Source of the DNA: UBA7672 sp040398425
GTDB lineage: Bacteria > Pseudomonadota > Alphaproteobacteria > Caulobacterales > Hyphomonadaceae
Assembly: GCA_040398425.1 (NCBI GenBank)
Contig: JBBATZ010000012.1
Span: 10,716-74,715, forward strand
Reading direction: 5' to 3'
Length of the DNA: 64,000 bases
Made by a program: the position numbers and the translations under genes. Positions 44,656 to 52,569 of this stretch are shown here, piece after piece. Position 1 is the stretch's first letter; each line of letters begins with the position of its first letter. The notes beneath the pieces were generated by a model. That model searched no databases. It was given only the letters and a program-made list of their open reading frames with translations, and was not told the DNA's origin.

Positions 44656-45071
44656 AGCGGATCGTTGTTTCCCTGGTGCTGCCGCTCGCTTCGCTGCTGG
44701 CCTGCTCCCTGCCAGCTGACGCGCAGGATGTGCCCAGCGCCTATCGTGGCATCTGGAAGCAGGAAAGCATCAGCTGCACCGGCGAGACGCCCGAAGAGCC
44801 GGTGCGCGAACTGGAATTCCTGAACGACGGGGAATTCCTGGTCACCTACCAGCCGTTCGAGAATTACCACGACTTCTGGGGCGAGGTTGCATTCGACCCG
44901 ACCACCAGCGCATTCGCCCTCACCATCAGGGGCGGTAATCGCATCCCCACCATGGTCGACCTGACCGGTACGGCGCATTTCGAAAATGCGATCAAGCTGG
45001 TGCTCGACGGCTTCTTCCTGTCAGCGCCACGCGAGAATGGCGGCGAATGTCGCTATGTGTTCGGCCGATGA
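44652..45071 (+). CDS. Small secreted protein, possibly a lipoprotein
   Basis: 139 residues from a TTG start at 44652 that overlaps the obgE stop (TTGA), with GGAAGG upstream. N-terminal signal sequence KRIVVSLVLPLASLLACSLP has a possible lipobox (LLAC, Cys19) or a cleavage site at ADA-Q. The mature part (YRGIWKQESISCTGETPEEP) is small and beta-rich with two Cys (in SCTGE and ECRYVFG) likely disulfide bonded. No family recognised. Its stop overlaps the proB ATG, so it is embedded in the obgE-proB operon. Confidence 0.75.
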   Translation: MKRIVVSLVLPLASLLACSLPADAQDVPSAYRGIWKQESISCTGETPEEPVRELEFLNDGEFLVTYQPFENYHDFWGEVAFDPTTSAFALTIRGGNRIPTMVDLTGTAHFENAIKLVLDGFFLSAPRENGGECRYVFGR

Positions 45072-46204
45072 CCTCTCCCCTCGCCTCTGCACGACGCGTT
45101 GTGATCAAGGTCGGCTCGTCACTGCTGATTGATCAGGACAGCGGCCTGCCGCATGTCGCGCGCTTCGATGCCATTGCGGCTGACGCCGCAAAACTGCGCG
45201 CCGCCGGAAAATCGATCGTCATCGTGTCCTCGGGCGCAGTCGCGCTTGGCCGTCGCGCACTGACGCTGAAATCGGGAAAACTGCGTCTCGAGGAAAAGCA
45301 GGCCGCCGCCGCAGCGGGCCAGCCCCGACTCATGCGTGCCTGGGAAGACGCGTTCAGCAAGTACGGCGCGCCCGCAGCGCAAGCCCTGCTCACATTCTAC
45401 GACACGGAACAGCGGCGGCGCTGGCTCAACGCGCGGGCCACACTTGAAACACTGCTTGAGCGTGGCGCGGTCCCCATCGTCAACGAGAACGACACGGTCG
45501 CCACTGAAGAGATCCGCTACGGCGACAACGACCGGCTCGCTGCCCGCGTCGCCCAGATGCTCAGCGCGGATGTGCTCGTACTGCTCTCGGACATCGATGG
45601 CCTCTACGACGCCGACCCGCGTTCCACGCCGAACGCAAACCACATTCCCGAAGTGCACAGGCTGACGCCCGAGATCGTGGCAATGGCCGGCGGCGTCAAC
45701 GCCAGCGCAGGCGTTGGCTCCGGCGGGATGGCGACCAAGATCGACGCTGCGCGCATCGCGATGACAGCGGGGTGCTCCACCCTCATCGCGCTGGGCGCCA
45801 ACACGACGGGTAACGCGGGCCCCATCGACGCCATCAGCGGCGGTGCCAAGGGGACGTGGTTCATCGCCGGCGTCACCCCCGAAACAGCGCGGCGGCAGTG
45901 GCTGGCAGGCGCGCTGCGGCCCACCGGCTCTGTCCGTGTCGATGCCGGCGCCGAGCGCGCGCTCAAGTCCGGAAAATCTCTCCTTGCCGCTGGCGTCACC
46001 GCCGTAGCGGGACGTTTCGAGCGTGGTGACGCCGTCGACGTCATCGGCCCAGACGGCGCCACGATCGCGCGCGGCGTTTCGGCCTATTCGTCCGAAGATG
46101 CAACGCGCCTCATCGGCCAGAAATCGGACGCATTCGAAGCCATACTCGGTTTTCGCGGTCGCCCCGCGCTGATCCATGTCGACGACATGGTGCTGGTCAA
46201 CTGA
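45068..46204 (+). CDS. proB: Glutamate 5-kinase
   Basis: 378 residues: amino-acid kinase domain (VVIKVGSSLL, IVIVSSGAVALGRRAL, VNENDTVATEEIRYGDND, GVGSGGMATKIDAARIA) and a C-terminal PUA domain (about 285-370). Phosphorylates glutamate in the first step of proline synthesis and is feedback inhibited by proline. The ATG at 45068 overlaps the previous stop (ATGA); an in-frame ATG at 45047 is inside the previous gene and is rejected. Confidence 0.97.
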   Translation: MTSPLASARRVVIKVGSSLLIDQDSGLPHVARFDAIAADAAKLRAAGKSIVIVSSGAVALGRRALTLKSGKLRLEEKQAAAAAGQPRLMRAWEDAFSKYGAPAAQALLTFYDTEQRRRWLNARATLETLLERGAVPIVNENDTVATEEIRYGDNDRLAARVAQMLSADVLVLLSDIDGLYDADPRSTPNANHIPEVHRLTPEIVAMAGGVNASAGVGSGGMATKIDAARIAMTAGCSTLIALGANTTGNAGPIDAISGGAKGTWFIAGVTPETARRQWLAGALRPTGSVRVDAGAERALKSGKSLLAAGVTAVAGRFERGDAVDVIGPDGATIARGVSAYSSEDATRLIGQKSDAFEAILGFRGRPALIHVDDMVLVN

Positions 46205-46327
46205 TCAGGGTCGCGGCCTGCGATTCTGCAAACCATCGCGGCATGGGAATAGCGCGCCGCCATCCGGACGGCATAACAGGCCTGCATGCAAGCTGAGGGA
46301 GACGGCGGCGTGCGAGCCTTTGTCGTC

Positions 46328-46603
46328 TCAGGAGGCGATGAGATCGCGATAATCGTCGCTACGTTTCAGCCATCCCGCAGCGTATCCGCAGACCGGGATG
46401 ATATTCCAGTTTTGCGCCCTCGCCTCGCCCGCGATCAGGCTCATCAGCCGTCCAGCCGCCCCCGTTCCACGCAGGTGTTCCGGCGCCTCGACCCACAGGA
46501 TCGTCAGCGCTTCCCGGGACTTTCGATAGCGGGCGAAAACGGTCTGGCCGTCCACGTCCATCTCATATTGGCTGTCGTCGGTATTGTCGTGCAGCACATC
46601 CAT
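46328..46603 (-). CDS. Small GNAT-like N-acetyltransferase (YjdJ/GNAT_2 type)
   Basis: 91 residues. Short acetyltransferase-like domain: YEMDVDGQTVFARYRKS, then the acetyl-CoA segment VEAPEHLRGTGAAGRLM, and the end WNIIPVCGYAAGWLKR with the Cys and C-terminal WL typical of this family. It lies between proB and proA on the opposite strand, which splits the usual proBA pair. A run of ten C (ten G on its coding strand) lies 19-28 bases upstream of the ATG. Confidence 0.85.
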   Translation of the reverse strand: MDVLHDNTDDSQYEMDVDGQTVFARYRKSREALTILWVEAPEHLRGTGAAGRLMSLIAGEARAQNWNIIPVCGYAAGWLKRSDDYRDLIAS

Positions 46604-46621
46604 GACAGGCTCCAGACCCTG

Positions 46622-46631
46622 CCCCCCCCCC
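46622..46631. repeat. Homopolymer of ten C
   Basis: Ten consecutive C (G on the minus strand) stand in the leader of the small GNAT gene, 19 bases from its start codon. Such tracts slip during replication and can change promoter or leader spacing. Confidence 0.8.
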
Positions 46632-46681
46632 GACCTTCATATCGCTGATCGGTGCCCCCTGAAAGGATTTGCGTGAGCCAC

Positions 46682-46880
46682 CCCTTTAGGGCCGACCTTC
46701 AAGCGGCCTTGTCCGCCGCCCGCAGGACATCCCGCCCAACCTGCTTGCTCACCGCCTCGACGCACGCGTTGAAGCCGGAATGCTTGAGCGCCGCGTCTGA
46801 TCCGAAGAGCCGCTGCGCCACGAATACCTGCTCACCACCCGCGGCCGCGGCGTCCAGCCCGTTTGGCGAAAGCCACTACC
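46682..46880 (+). pseudogene. Fragment of an HxlR-type winged-helix regulator
   Basis: Two frames together give a wHTH pattern: FRADLQAALSAARRT in the frame of 46652, then after a one-base shift LLAHRLDARVEAGMLERRV, a TGA, and SEEPLRHEYLLTTRGRGVQP. This is the helix-wing part of HxlR/MarR-like repressors. N-terminus and C-terminus are missing, with at least one frameshift and one stop, so it is a remnant lying just before proA. Confidence 0.55.
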
Positions 46881-46930
46881 CAAAAGCAAAAGGCTTTCCC
46901 GCAACCCCGCGCATTGATACTAACCTCGCC

Positions 46931-48220
46931 ATGACGATCCAGCTGCCCCTCGCCGCACACGACGCCGCTCTCGCCGGAATCATGCTCGCCATGGGCGTGA
47001 GCGCGCGCGCCGCTTGCTCCGCTATCGCCAAGGCCGGGCCGGCAAAACGCTCCGCTGCACTCACCGCCATGGCGGCCCGTATCCGCGCCGCAGCGCCGCA
47101 GATCATTGCCGCCAACTTGCTCGACATGGAGGGCGGCCGCGCCAAGGGCCTCTCGGGCGCGATGCTCGACCGTCTCGAACTGACCCCCGCCCGCATCGAG
47201 GCGATGGCGCAGGGCGTCGCCGATGTCGCGACCCTCCCCGATCCGGTTGGCACGGTGCTCGACACGTGGGAGCGACCGAGCGGCCTTACCTTCGCGCGCG
47301 TCCGCGTGCCGATCGGCGTCATCGGCATCATCTATGAAAGTCGCCCCAACGTGACGGCCGATGCTGGCGCCCTCTGCCTGCGCGCTGCAAACGCCGTCAT
47401 CCTGCGCGGCGGTTCCGAGAGCCTGAACTCGTCTCGCGTTATCGCCGACGCCATGCGCGCCGGCCTCAGCGACGCTGGCCTGCCGCAAGATGCGATCCAG
47501 CTGGTGCAGACGCCGGATCGCGCCGCCGTCGGCCACATCCTCACCGGCCTCAACGGCCGCCTCGACGTCGTCGTCCCGCGCGGCGGCAAGAGCCTTGTCG
47601 CGCGCGTCCAGGAGGAAGCCCGCGTCCCCGTCATCGGCCACCTCGAAGGCCTGTGCCACACCTACATCCACGAGAAGGCTGATCCGGCGAAAGCCGAGGC
47701 CATCATCGTCAACGCCAAGCTGCGCCGCGTCGGAGTTTGCGGCTCGACCGAAACGATGTTGATCGATGCATCGGTTGCGCCCGCGCTGCTGCCACGCCTC
47801 GCCCGTGCGCTCGAGGCCGCCGGTTGCGAACTGCGCGGCGACGATCGCGCACGCGCAATCCATCCGATGAAAGCCGCGACGCTCGAGGACTGGACCACCG
47901 AATACCTCGCGCCGATCCTGTCCGTCGCAGTCGTCGACGGCCTCGACGACGCCATGGACCACATCGCACGCTATGGCTCGCAACACACCGAGAGCATCAT
48001 CACCGAAGACGCTGCAGCGGCGGAACGATTCCTTGCCGAAGTCGACAGCGCCATCGTCATTCACAACGCATCGACTCAATTTGCTGACGGCGGCGAGTTC
48101 GGCATGGGCGGCGAGATCGGCATCGCCACCGGCCGCCTGCACGCGCGCGGCCCGGTCGGCGCCGAACAACTGACCATCTTCAAATACACCGTTCGCGGTT
48201 CAGGCCAGATCCGGCCGTAG
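46931..48220 (+). CDS. proA: Gamma-glutamyl phosphate reductase
   Basis: 429 residues of the aldehyde-dehydrogenase superfamily; reduces glutamyl-5-phosphate with NADPH in proline synthesis. Signatures: VRVPIGVIGIIYESRPNVT, LDVVVPRGGKSLVARVQ, the catalytic Cys in VGVCGSTETMLID (about 270), and GEFGMGGEIGIATGRLHARG at the end. The ATG at 46931 gives the family length; the open frame to 46652 is unrelated to ProA and covers the HxlR fragment. Confidence 0.96.
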   Translation: MTIQLPLAAHDAALAGIMLAMGVSARAACSAIAKAGPAKRSAALTAMAARIRAAAPQIIAANLLDMEGGRAKGLSGAMLDRLELTPARIEAMAQGVADVATLPDPVGTVLDTWERPSGLTFARVRVPIGVIGIIYESRPNVTADAGALCLRAANAVILRGGSESLNSSRVIADAMRAGLSDAGLPQDAIQLVQTPDRAAVGHILTGLNGRLDVVVPRGGKSLVARVQEEARVPVIGHLEGLCHTYIHEKADPAKAEAIIVNAKLRRVGVCGSTETMLIDASVAPALLPRLARALEAAGCELRGDDRARAIHPMKAATLEDWTTEYLAPILSVAVVDGLDDAMDHIARYGSQHTESIITEDAAAAERFLAEVDSAIVIHNASTQFADGGEFGMGGEIGIATGRLHARGPVGAEQLTIFKYTVRGSGQIRP

Positions 48221-48384
48221 ACGTAGATCCGCCCAGCGACAGACTCGGGCTCCGGCTGTTGACTGCAGCATGCGCCGTTTCATTTCAGTGTTGTAACATC
48301 TCCGCCACACAACCGCCCCATCGGGCCCTCGATATAGTGAGATGTGTCGGCGGTGGGGTCTGGCGCGCAGCAGAAGGGCTTGCT

Positions 48385-50013
48385 GTGGAACAACCGATTG
48401 ACGAGACGACGGGACTCCCGTCGAACGCGGATGCCTTGAATGGCGGCGTGGGGGACAGCGGTGATTTTCTTGGCATCCCCTATGGCTGGCCGCTGGCGCT
48501 CGCGATTGCCGGCGTCATCCTGCTGATGTGGATGGGGCGCGAGCCCTTGCGTCGCGTGCTCTGGCAGATCTTCTTCGTCACTGGCCGACTGTTCGGCCGC
48601 TGGGGCGTCTTCCTGCTCGACCATGGCCGCCAGGCGCGCTCCGTCACCAACGAGAAGATCGCATCGTTCCGCGCCGACGAGCTGCAGGACCGCATGCTGC
48701 AGCTTGAAGAGCGAATGGGTCGCCGCGCCGAAAAGCTCGCCCAGGAAACCGGGCCGATGCTGAAGAAACTCGACAAGGCCACGCACGGGTTGGCCACCAG
48801 CGCCAACGAGCTTGCCGACATCAATCTCGAAGACGCCGCCGAACGCGCCTTCCGCGCGGCGCTTCCGTCGATGGAATCGACGCGCGGCCTCTCCAAGATC
48901 GAGAAGAGCATCGCGCAGAACACAGCACGCGCCATGAACGAGCGGCTGGCGCCCCTGCGCCCCGCCCTCACCACGATCCGCAACGACGCGCCGCGCCTGA
49001 AGGAAGTCGCGGAGAAGCTCCAGAAGATCCATCATGAGCACTCCAGGAACACGGACGACGTCAACAAGGCCTTCACCGAATTCGAGGAGATCGTGCGCTC
49101 CGAGGATCGCAAGAAAATCGCCTCGCGCGCCTCTATCGTGATCCCGTGGTTCATCGCCGTGCTGATCACCTCGATCGCGCTGGCCGGCGTGTTCCTGAAC
49201 TTCTTCCTGATCGAACGTCCGATGGCGGAAATCGTCGGCGAAGGCGCGCGCATCGGCGGCATCGGCCTGCCTGCCTTTGCCGCCATCATCGTTATCTTCC
49301 TCGAATTCGTGACCGGCGTGATCCTGATGGACTCGGCCGGTTTCACCAGGCTGATCCCCGCCTTCCATTCGATGTCCGAAGGCGGACGGCGAGTGATGCT
49401 CGGCGTATCATTCTGCTTCCTGATGGCCTTCTCGGTCATGGAGATGACGCTCTCCGTGGTCCGCGAGCAGATCATCGAACAACAGCAGGAAACCCGCGAT
49501 CTTGCCAACCGCGCGCTCGTGGCGCCCACGCTCAAGCCCAATACCGATGCGCCTGCTGCGGCGCCAAACGAAGCCGCAGCGCCCGCCCGTCAGAGCGCGA
49601 ACATCTTCGGCCTGCAGCTCGCGACCTTCGCGCAGCTGATCCTTGCGGCAATCATCCCGTGGCTGCTCGCCGCCGCCGCCCTTCCGCTCGAGACCATCGT
49701 GCGCAACACGGTGTTCATGCTCTCGATCGCGTCGAGCTTCCTGCTCATCTTCCTGTCCTTCGCCTCGAAGACGGTCTCGGTCCTGCTCAAGAATATCGGC
49801 CTGTTCCTGCTGACGGTGTACGACCTGATCATCTTCGTGCCGCTCTGGATCGAGCGGCGCGTGAAGGGGGCTGCGCGCAACAAGGGCAAGAACGATTATT
49901 CCAGCGGTGAAGATCCGATGGTGCTGCAGAAGAAGTCGACGCAACCGCAGAAGCCGCCCAAGCGTGATCGCGACCGCGACATCGCCCAGCCGGAGCTGGA
50001 AAAGGCATCATGA
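48385..50013 (+). CDS. Multi-pass membrane protein with long coiled coil, unknown family
   Basis: 542 residues from GTG 48385 (AGAAGGG upstream). Order: short acidic N-terminus; first helix at 34-51 (GWPLALAIAGVILLMWMG); a long charged, probably coiled-coil region 55-245 (Glu/Lys/Arg-rich, e.g. LQDRMLQLEERMGRRAEKLA); then hydrophobic helices at about 252-276, 294-318, 337-359, 415-438, 443-460 and 465-490; and a basic cytoplasmic tail (KPPKRDRDRD). No known domain is evident. Its stop overlaps the next ATG (50010-50013). First gene of a three-gene operon inserted between proA and nadD, probably a membrane complex with the two exported proteins downstream. Confidence 0.78.
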   Translation: MEQPIDETTGLPSNADALNGGVGDSGDFLGIPYGWPLALAIAGVILLMWMGREPLRRVLWQIFFVTGRLFGRWGVFLLDHGRQARSVTNEKIASFRADELQDRMLQLEERMGRRAEKLAQETGPMLKKLDKATHGLATSANELADINLEDAAERAFRAALPSMESTRGLSKIEKSIAQNTARAMNERLAPLRPALTTIRNDAPRLKEVAEKLQKIHHEHSRNTDDVNKAFTEFEEIVRSEDRKKIASRASIVIPWFIAVLITSIALAGVFLNFFLIERPMAEIVGEGARIGGIGLPAFAAIIVIFLEFVTGVILMDSAGFTRLIPAFHSMSEGGRRVMLGVSFCFLMAFSVMEMTLSVVREQIIEQQQETRDLANRALVAPTLKPNTDAPAAAPNEAAAPARQSANIFGLQLATFAQLILAAIIPWLLAAAALPLETIVRNTVFMLSIASSFLLIFLSFASKTVSVLLKNIGLFLLTVYDLIIFVPLWIERRVKGAARNKGKNDYSSGEDPMVLQKKSTQPQKPPKRDRDRDIAQPELEKAS

Positions 50014-50669
50014 TCCGCAGGAGTATCGCCGCCGCCGCCGCCGTCGCACTCACGCTCGCTGGCGCCGCCGCCTGCGGCCTCGTCTCGTCGACCAGCCGCT
50101 CTGTGTTCTTCGTCTTCGACGTCTCGGGCACCTATGTGAAGGCCGTCCCGGACGCCACCAAGCTCGCCAACATCACCATAGCCGAACTCATGCCCGGCGA
50201 TTGGGTCGGCGCCAGCCAGATCAGCGCCTGCTCCTTCTCCGAGAAGGAGATGATCCTGCAGCGCCAGCTCCCCGGCACACCGAGCCTCGCCGCCGAAGCC
50301 AAGCGCGACCTGTTCAACGAATTCACCGCCTACGCCGCGCAGGTAAAGTCCGCGAAGTACACCGATATCCGTGGCGCCCTCGCCCAGGCCTCGTTCGAGC
50401 TGAAACAGCGCCCTGAGTCGGAACGCTTCATCATCCTGTTCTCCGACATGCTCGCCGACTACGGTAAGGCATGTGACACCTCGAAGGTGAAGCTTGATCT
50501 CAGTGGCATCCACGTCATCGCCGCCAACGTCATCAAGTCCGATCCCGCCGATCCGCAGAAATACTTCGACCTGCTGAAGGACTGGGAGGCACAGGTTGTC
50601 GCCGCTGGCGGCACCTGGGCGCTCGTCGCCTCGCCTGACCAGTTGCCGAAACTGGTCTCCGGCCTCTAG
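50010..50669 (+). CDS. Exported VWA-like protein
   Basis: 219 residues with a signal peptide (IAAAAAVALTLAGAAAC, possible but weak lipobox at Cys22). The mature part starts SVFFVFDVSGTYVKAV, where DxSxT fits the MIDAS motif of von Willebrand A domains, followed by DIRGALAQASFEL (a possible MIDAS Thr/Asp loop) and RFIILFSDMLADYG (third MIDAS Asp). Such domains bind metal and partner proteins. It overlaps the membrane protein gene by four bases and is followed nine bases later by a lipoprotein gene. Confidence 0.72.
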   Translation: MIRRSIAAAAAVALTLAGAAACGLVSSTSRSVFFVFDVSGTYVKAVPDATKLANITIAELMPGDWVGASQISACSFSEKEMILQRQLPGTPSLAAEAKRDLFNEFTAYAAQVKSAKYTDIRGALAQASFELKQRPESERFIILFSDMLADYGKACDTSKVKLDLSGIHVIAANVIKSDPADPQKYFDLLKDWEAQVVAAGGTWALVASPDQLPKLVSGL

Positions 50670-50678
50670 AAGACACCC

Positions 50679-51311
50679 ATGAAACGCTTGGTTCTGATCG
50701 TCGCAACGCTGGCTCTGACCGCCCCCCTGGCTGCCGGCTGTTCCAAGCCAACGGCGCTCGCGTCGAACGCCAGCGCCAAGGGCTCGATCACCGTCGCCGC
50801 CGCCCCGCCGAAAACCCCGCCGCCCGAACTTCCGCCGGAAGCGCTGGCCGATCTCGCCGCCGATAACCCGGACGCTACCGCTACACCGCCATCGCAAACG
50901 CCGTCCGACACGCCCGCCGGCCCGGCAACCGTCACCGATTATCGCGCCAGCGTTGCAGGCGACATCGCCAGCCTGCCGCCCGTGGGTGAAGCCGCCTCAC
51001 TTGCTGCGTCCTACGCCACCTGGCACGCCAGGGCCGCAGCCTCTCCGGGCGCCGTCGAAGACGGCCAGATCCAGCTCGGCGCTGACCCGCAGGAATACCG
51101 CCCCTCAGACGCCGAACTCGTCACGGCCGAAGCCGGCGACCGCCTGTCAGCCGCGCTGCAGGGCGCCGACGAAGCCACCCGAACCAGCGTGGCGACGATC
51201 GTGGGCGCGGCCCGCACCTATCGCCGCTTCGACTTCCGCCGCGTCGATGTCATGGGCTCGGGCCGCTACTATTACGCCTCCCAACCCCGCACCGCGACCC
51301 TGCCGCTCTAG
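50679..51311 (+). CDS. Predicted lipoprotein with Pro-rich linker
   Basis: 210 residues. Signal sequence with lipobox-like LAAGC (Cys21), then a low-complexity Ala/Pro/Thr region to about residue 85 (APPKTPPPELPPEA, SDTPAGPATV), the type of linker that crosses the periplasm or peptidoglycan, and a C-terminal alpha-helical part (EAASLAASYATWHARAAAS) with a Tyr/Arg-rich end (RRFDFRRVDVMGSGRYYY). No family recognised. Last gene of the three-gene operon. Confidence 0.75.
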   Translation: MKRLVLIVATLALTAPLAAGCSKPTALASNASAKGSITVAAAPPKTPPPELPPEALADLAADNPDATATPPSQTPSDTPAGPATVTDYRASVAGDIASLPPVGEAASLAASYATWHARAAASPGAVEDGQIQLGADPQEYRPSDAELVTAEAGDRLSAALQGADEATRTSVATIVGAARTYRRFDFRRVDVMGSGRYYYASQPRTATLPL

Positions 51312-51327
51312 CTCTGCCAGTCTTTTC

Positions 51328-51461
51328 CGCTCATCCCGACGAAAGTCGGGATCCAGGAACGGTGGCGAGACGAGCACGTGCTTGAAGCTTGAAGCTTGAA
51401 GCTTCAAGCCACAACAGCAACGCGAGCAGCCCTGAGTCTCGACTTTCGTCGGGACGAGCGG
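51328..51461. repeat. REP-like inverted repeat pair with internal GCTTGAA repeats
   Basis: CCGCTCATCCCGACGAAAGT (51328 on) and its inverse near 51438-51461 (CGACTTTCGTCGGGACGAGC) form arms of about 24 bases. Each arm contains its own hairpin (CCCGACgaaaGTCGGG in the left one). Between them GCTTGAA is repeated three times and followed by the inverse TTCAAGC (51380-51409). This is the build of repetitive extragenic palindromes seen in several copies per genome; the transcript of the three-gene operon could also end here. Confidence 0.65.
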
Positions 51462-51495
51462 TGACGAACGCCATATCACCCAATACTCTCTCCAG

Positions 51496-52128
51496 ATGAC
51501 GCACCGCCTGCCCGCACATCTTCGCCTGCCCTCGCCACCGGACGATCTCGCCATCGGCCTGATGGGCGGCTCGTTCGATCCGGCGCACTCGGGCCACGCG
51601 CACGTTATCGCCACAGCTCAGCGCGCCCTGAGTCTCGATCGCGTCTGGGTTCTTGTCTCACCCGGAAACCCGCTCAAGAAGACGCAGACCGCGCTCGTAG
51701 ATCGCCTCACCGCCACGCAGCGCCGTCTCGGCAACCGGCGCACGATCGTTAGCGATCTCGAGAGCCGGCTCGGCACGCGCTACACGATCCACCTCCTGCG
51801 CCGCCTGAAGCGTCTCGCGCCACATGCGCGGTTCGTCTGGATCATGGGCGCCGACAACCTGCGCGACTTTCATCGCTGGCGCGACTGGCGCCACATCGCC
51901 AACCTCGTACCCATCGTTGTGGTGTCCCGGCCTGGCGCCAACCCGAAGGCCGGACTCTCGCGCTTCGCACAGCAGTTCGCGCAACAACGCCTGCCGCAAT
52001 CCGCCGCCGGCAAACTCGCGCGCCATACACCGCCCGCCTGGGTCTATCTCACCGCGCCACTCGATCCGGTCTCGTCTACCGACCTGCGCAGCCAGATGGC
52101 GCAGCTTACCGCGATGTCGCCGATCTGA
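51496..52128 (+). CDS. nadD: Nicotinate-nucleotide adenylyltransferase
   Basis: 210 residues. Nucleotidyltransferase signature GLMGGSFDPAHSGHAHV (HxGH-type at about 31-34), RFVWIMGADNLRDFHRW and the C-terminal SSTDLRSQM (ISSTxIR-type). Converts nicotinate mononucleotide to deamido-NAD. In related genomes it sits between proA and rsfS, as here but with extra genes inserted on both sides. Confidence 0.95.
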   Translation: MTHRLPAHLRLPSPPDDLAIGLMGGSFDPAHSGHAHVIATAQRALSLDRVWVLVSPGNPLKKTQTALVDRLTATQRRLGNRRTIVSDLESRLGTRYTIHLLRRLKRLAPHARFVWIMGADNLRDFHRWRDWRHIANLVPIVVVSRPGANPKAGLSRFAQQFAQQRLPQSAAGKLARHTPPAWVYLTAPLDPVSSTDLRSQMAQLTAMSPI

Positions 52129-52140
52129 CGCCTCAGCGAG

Positions 52141-52260
52141 ACTGACCGCGCGCTGGGTCTGCGGCGAGGTGATTGCCCATTCGATGCCGAACGGATCACG
52201 CATGCTGCCATGCATGTCGCCCCAGAAAGCCTGCCTGTAGCCCATCACCGGCTTGCACGC
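52141..52260 (-). pseudogene. C-terminal fragment of a VOC/PhnB-like protein
   Basis: One minus-strand frame reads KPVMGYRQAFWGDMHGSMRD followed by PFGIEWAITSPQTQ. The FWGD-x-x-G-x-x-x-DPFGxxW pattern is the conserved end of glyoxalase/bleomycin-resistance proteins of the PhnB type. Nothing upstream continues the domain and the frame then runs into the nadD antisense, so it is a remnant. Confidence 0.5.
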
Positions 52261-52569
52261 CGCAGCGATCGCGCGTTCCCCACGCAGGCGGGGATCCAGT
52301 CAGGGCGCACCGCGCGCGCCCGAAAAGCGCAGCCCTCTCCCCGCTCTTGCCGAAGAACGTCGGCATCCAGGACGGTTGGCGAACCTCATCGGAGTCTGCA
52401 GCTTCAAGCCAGCACCCGCAGCAAAGCGATTCCTGGATTCCGTCGCCTCATCCTGGGCCTGTCGAAGGACGTCGGACTGAGCGGATCGTGTTGCGCAATC
52501 ACAACCTGATCTGGATCAGGCCCCTTAATCTAACCGACCCCTCGGCCATCAGCCGCAGGGATCGCGCCC
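52261..52569. repeat. Degenerate REP-like elements, no gene
   Basis: The stretch holds relics of extragenic palindromes: CCCACGCAGGCGGGGATCCAG (from about 52279), GCCGAAGAACGTCGGCATCC (about 52358 on) and GATTCCTGGATTCCGTCGCC (about 52430 on). The same CTGCAGCTTCAAGCC word as in the 51.4-kb element occurs near 52396. No open frame is credible. Confidence 0.45.

Noticed and set aside
46652..46930. ProA with a 93-residue N-terminal extension
   Set aside because: ProA length and similarity start at 46931; the upstream part is the HxlR relic.
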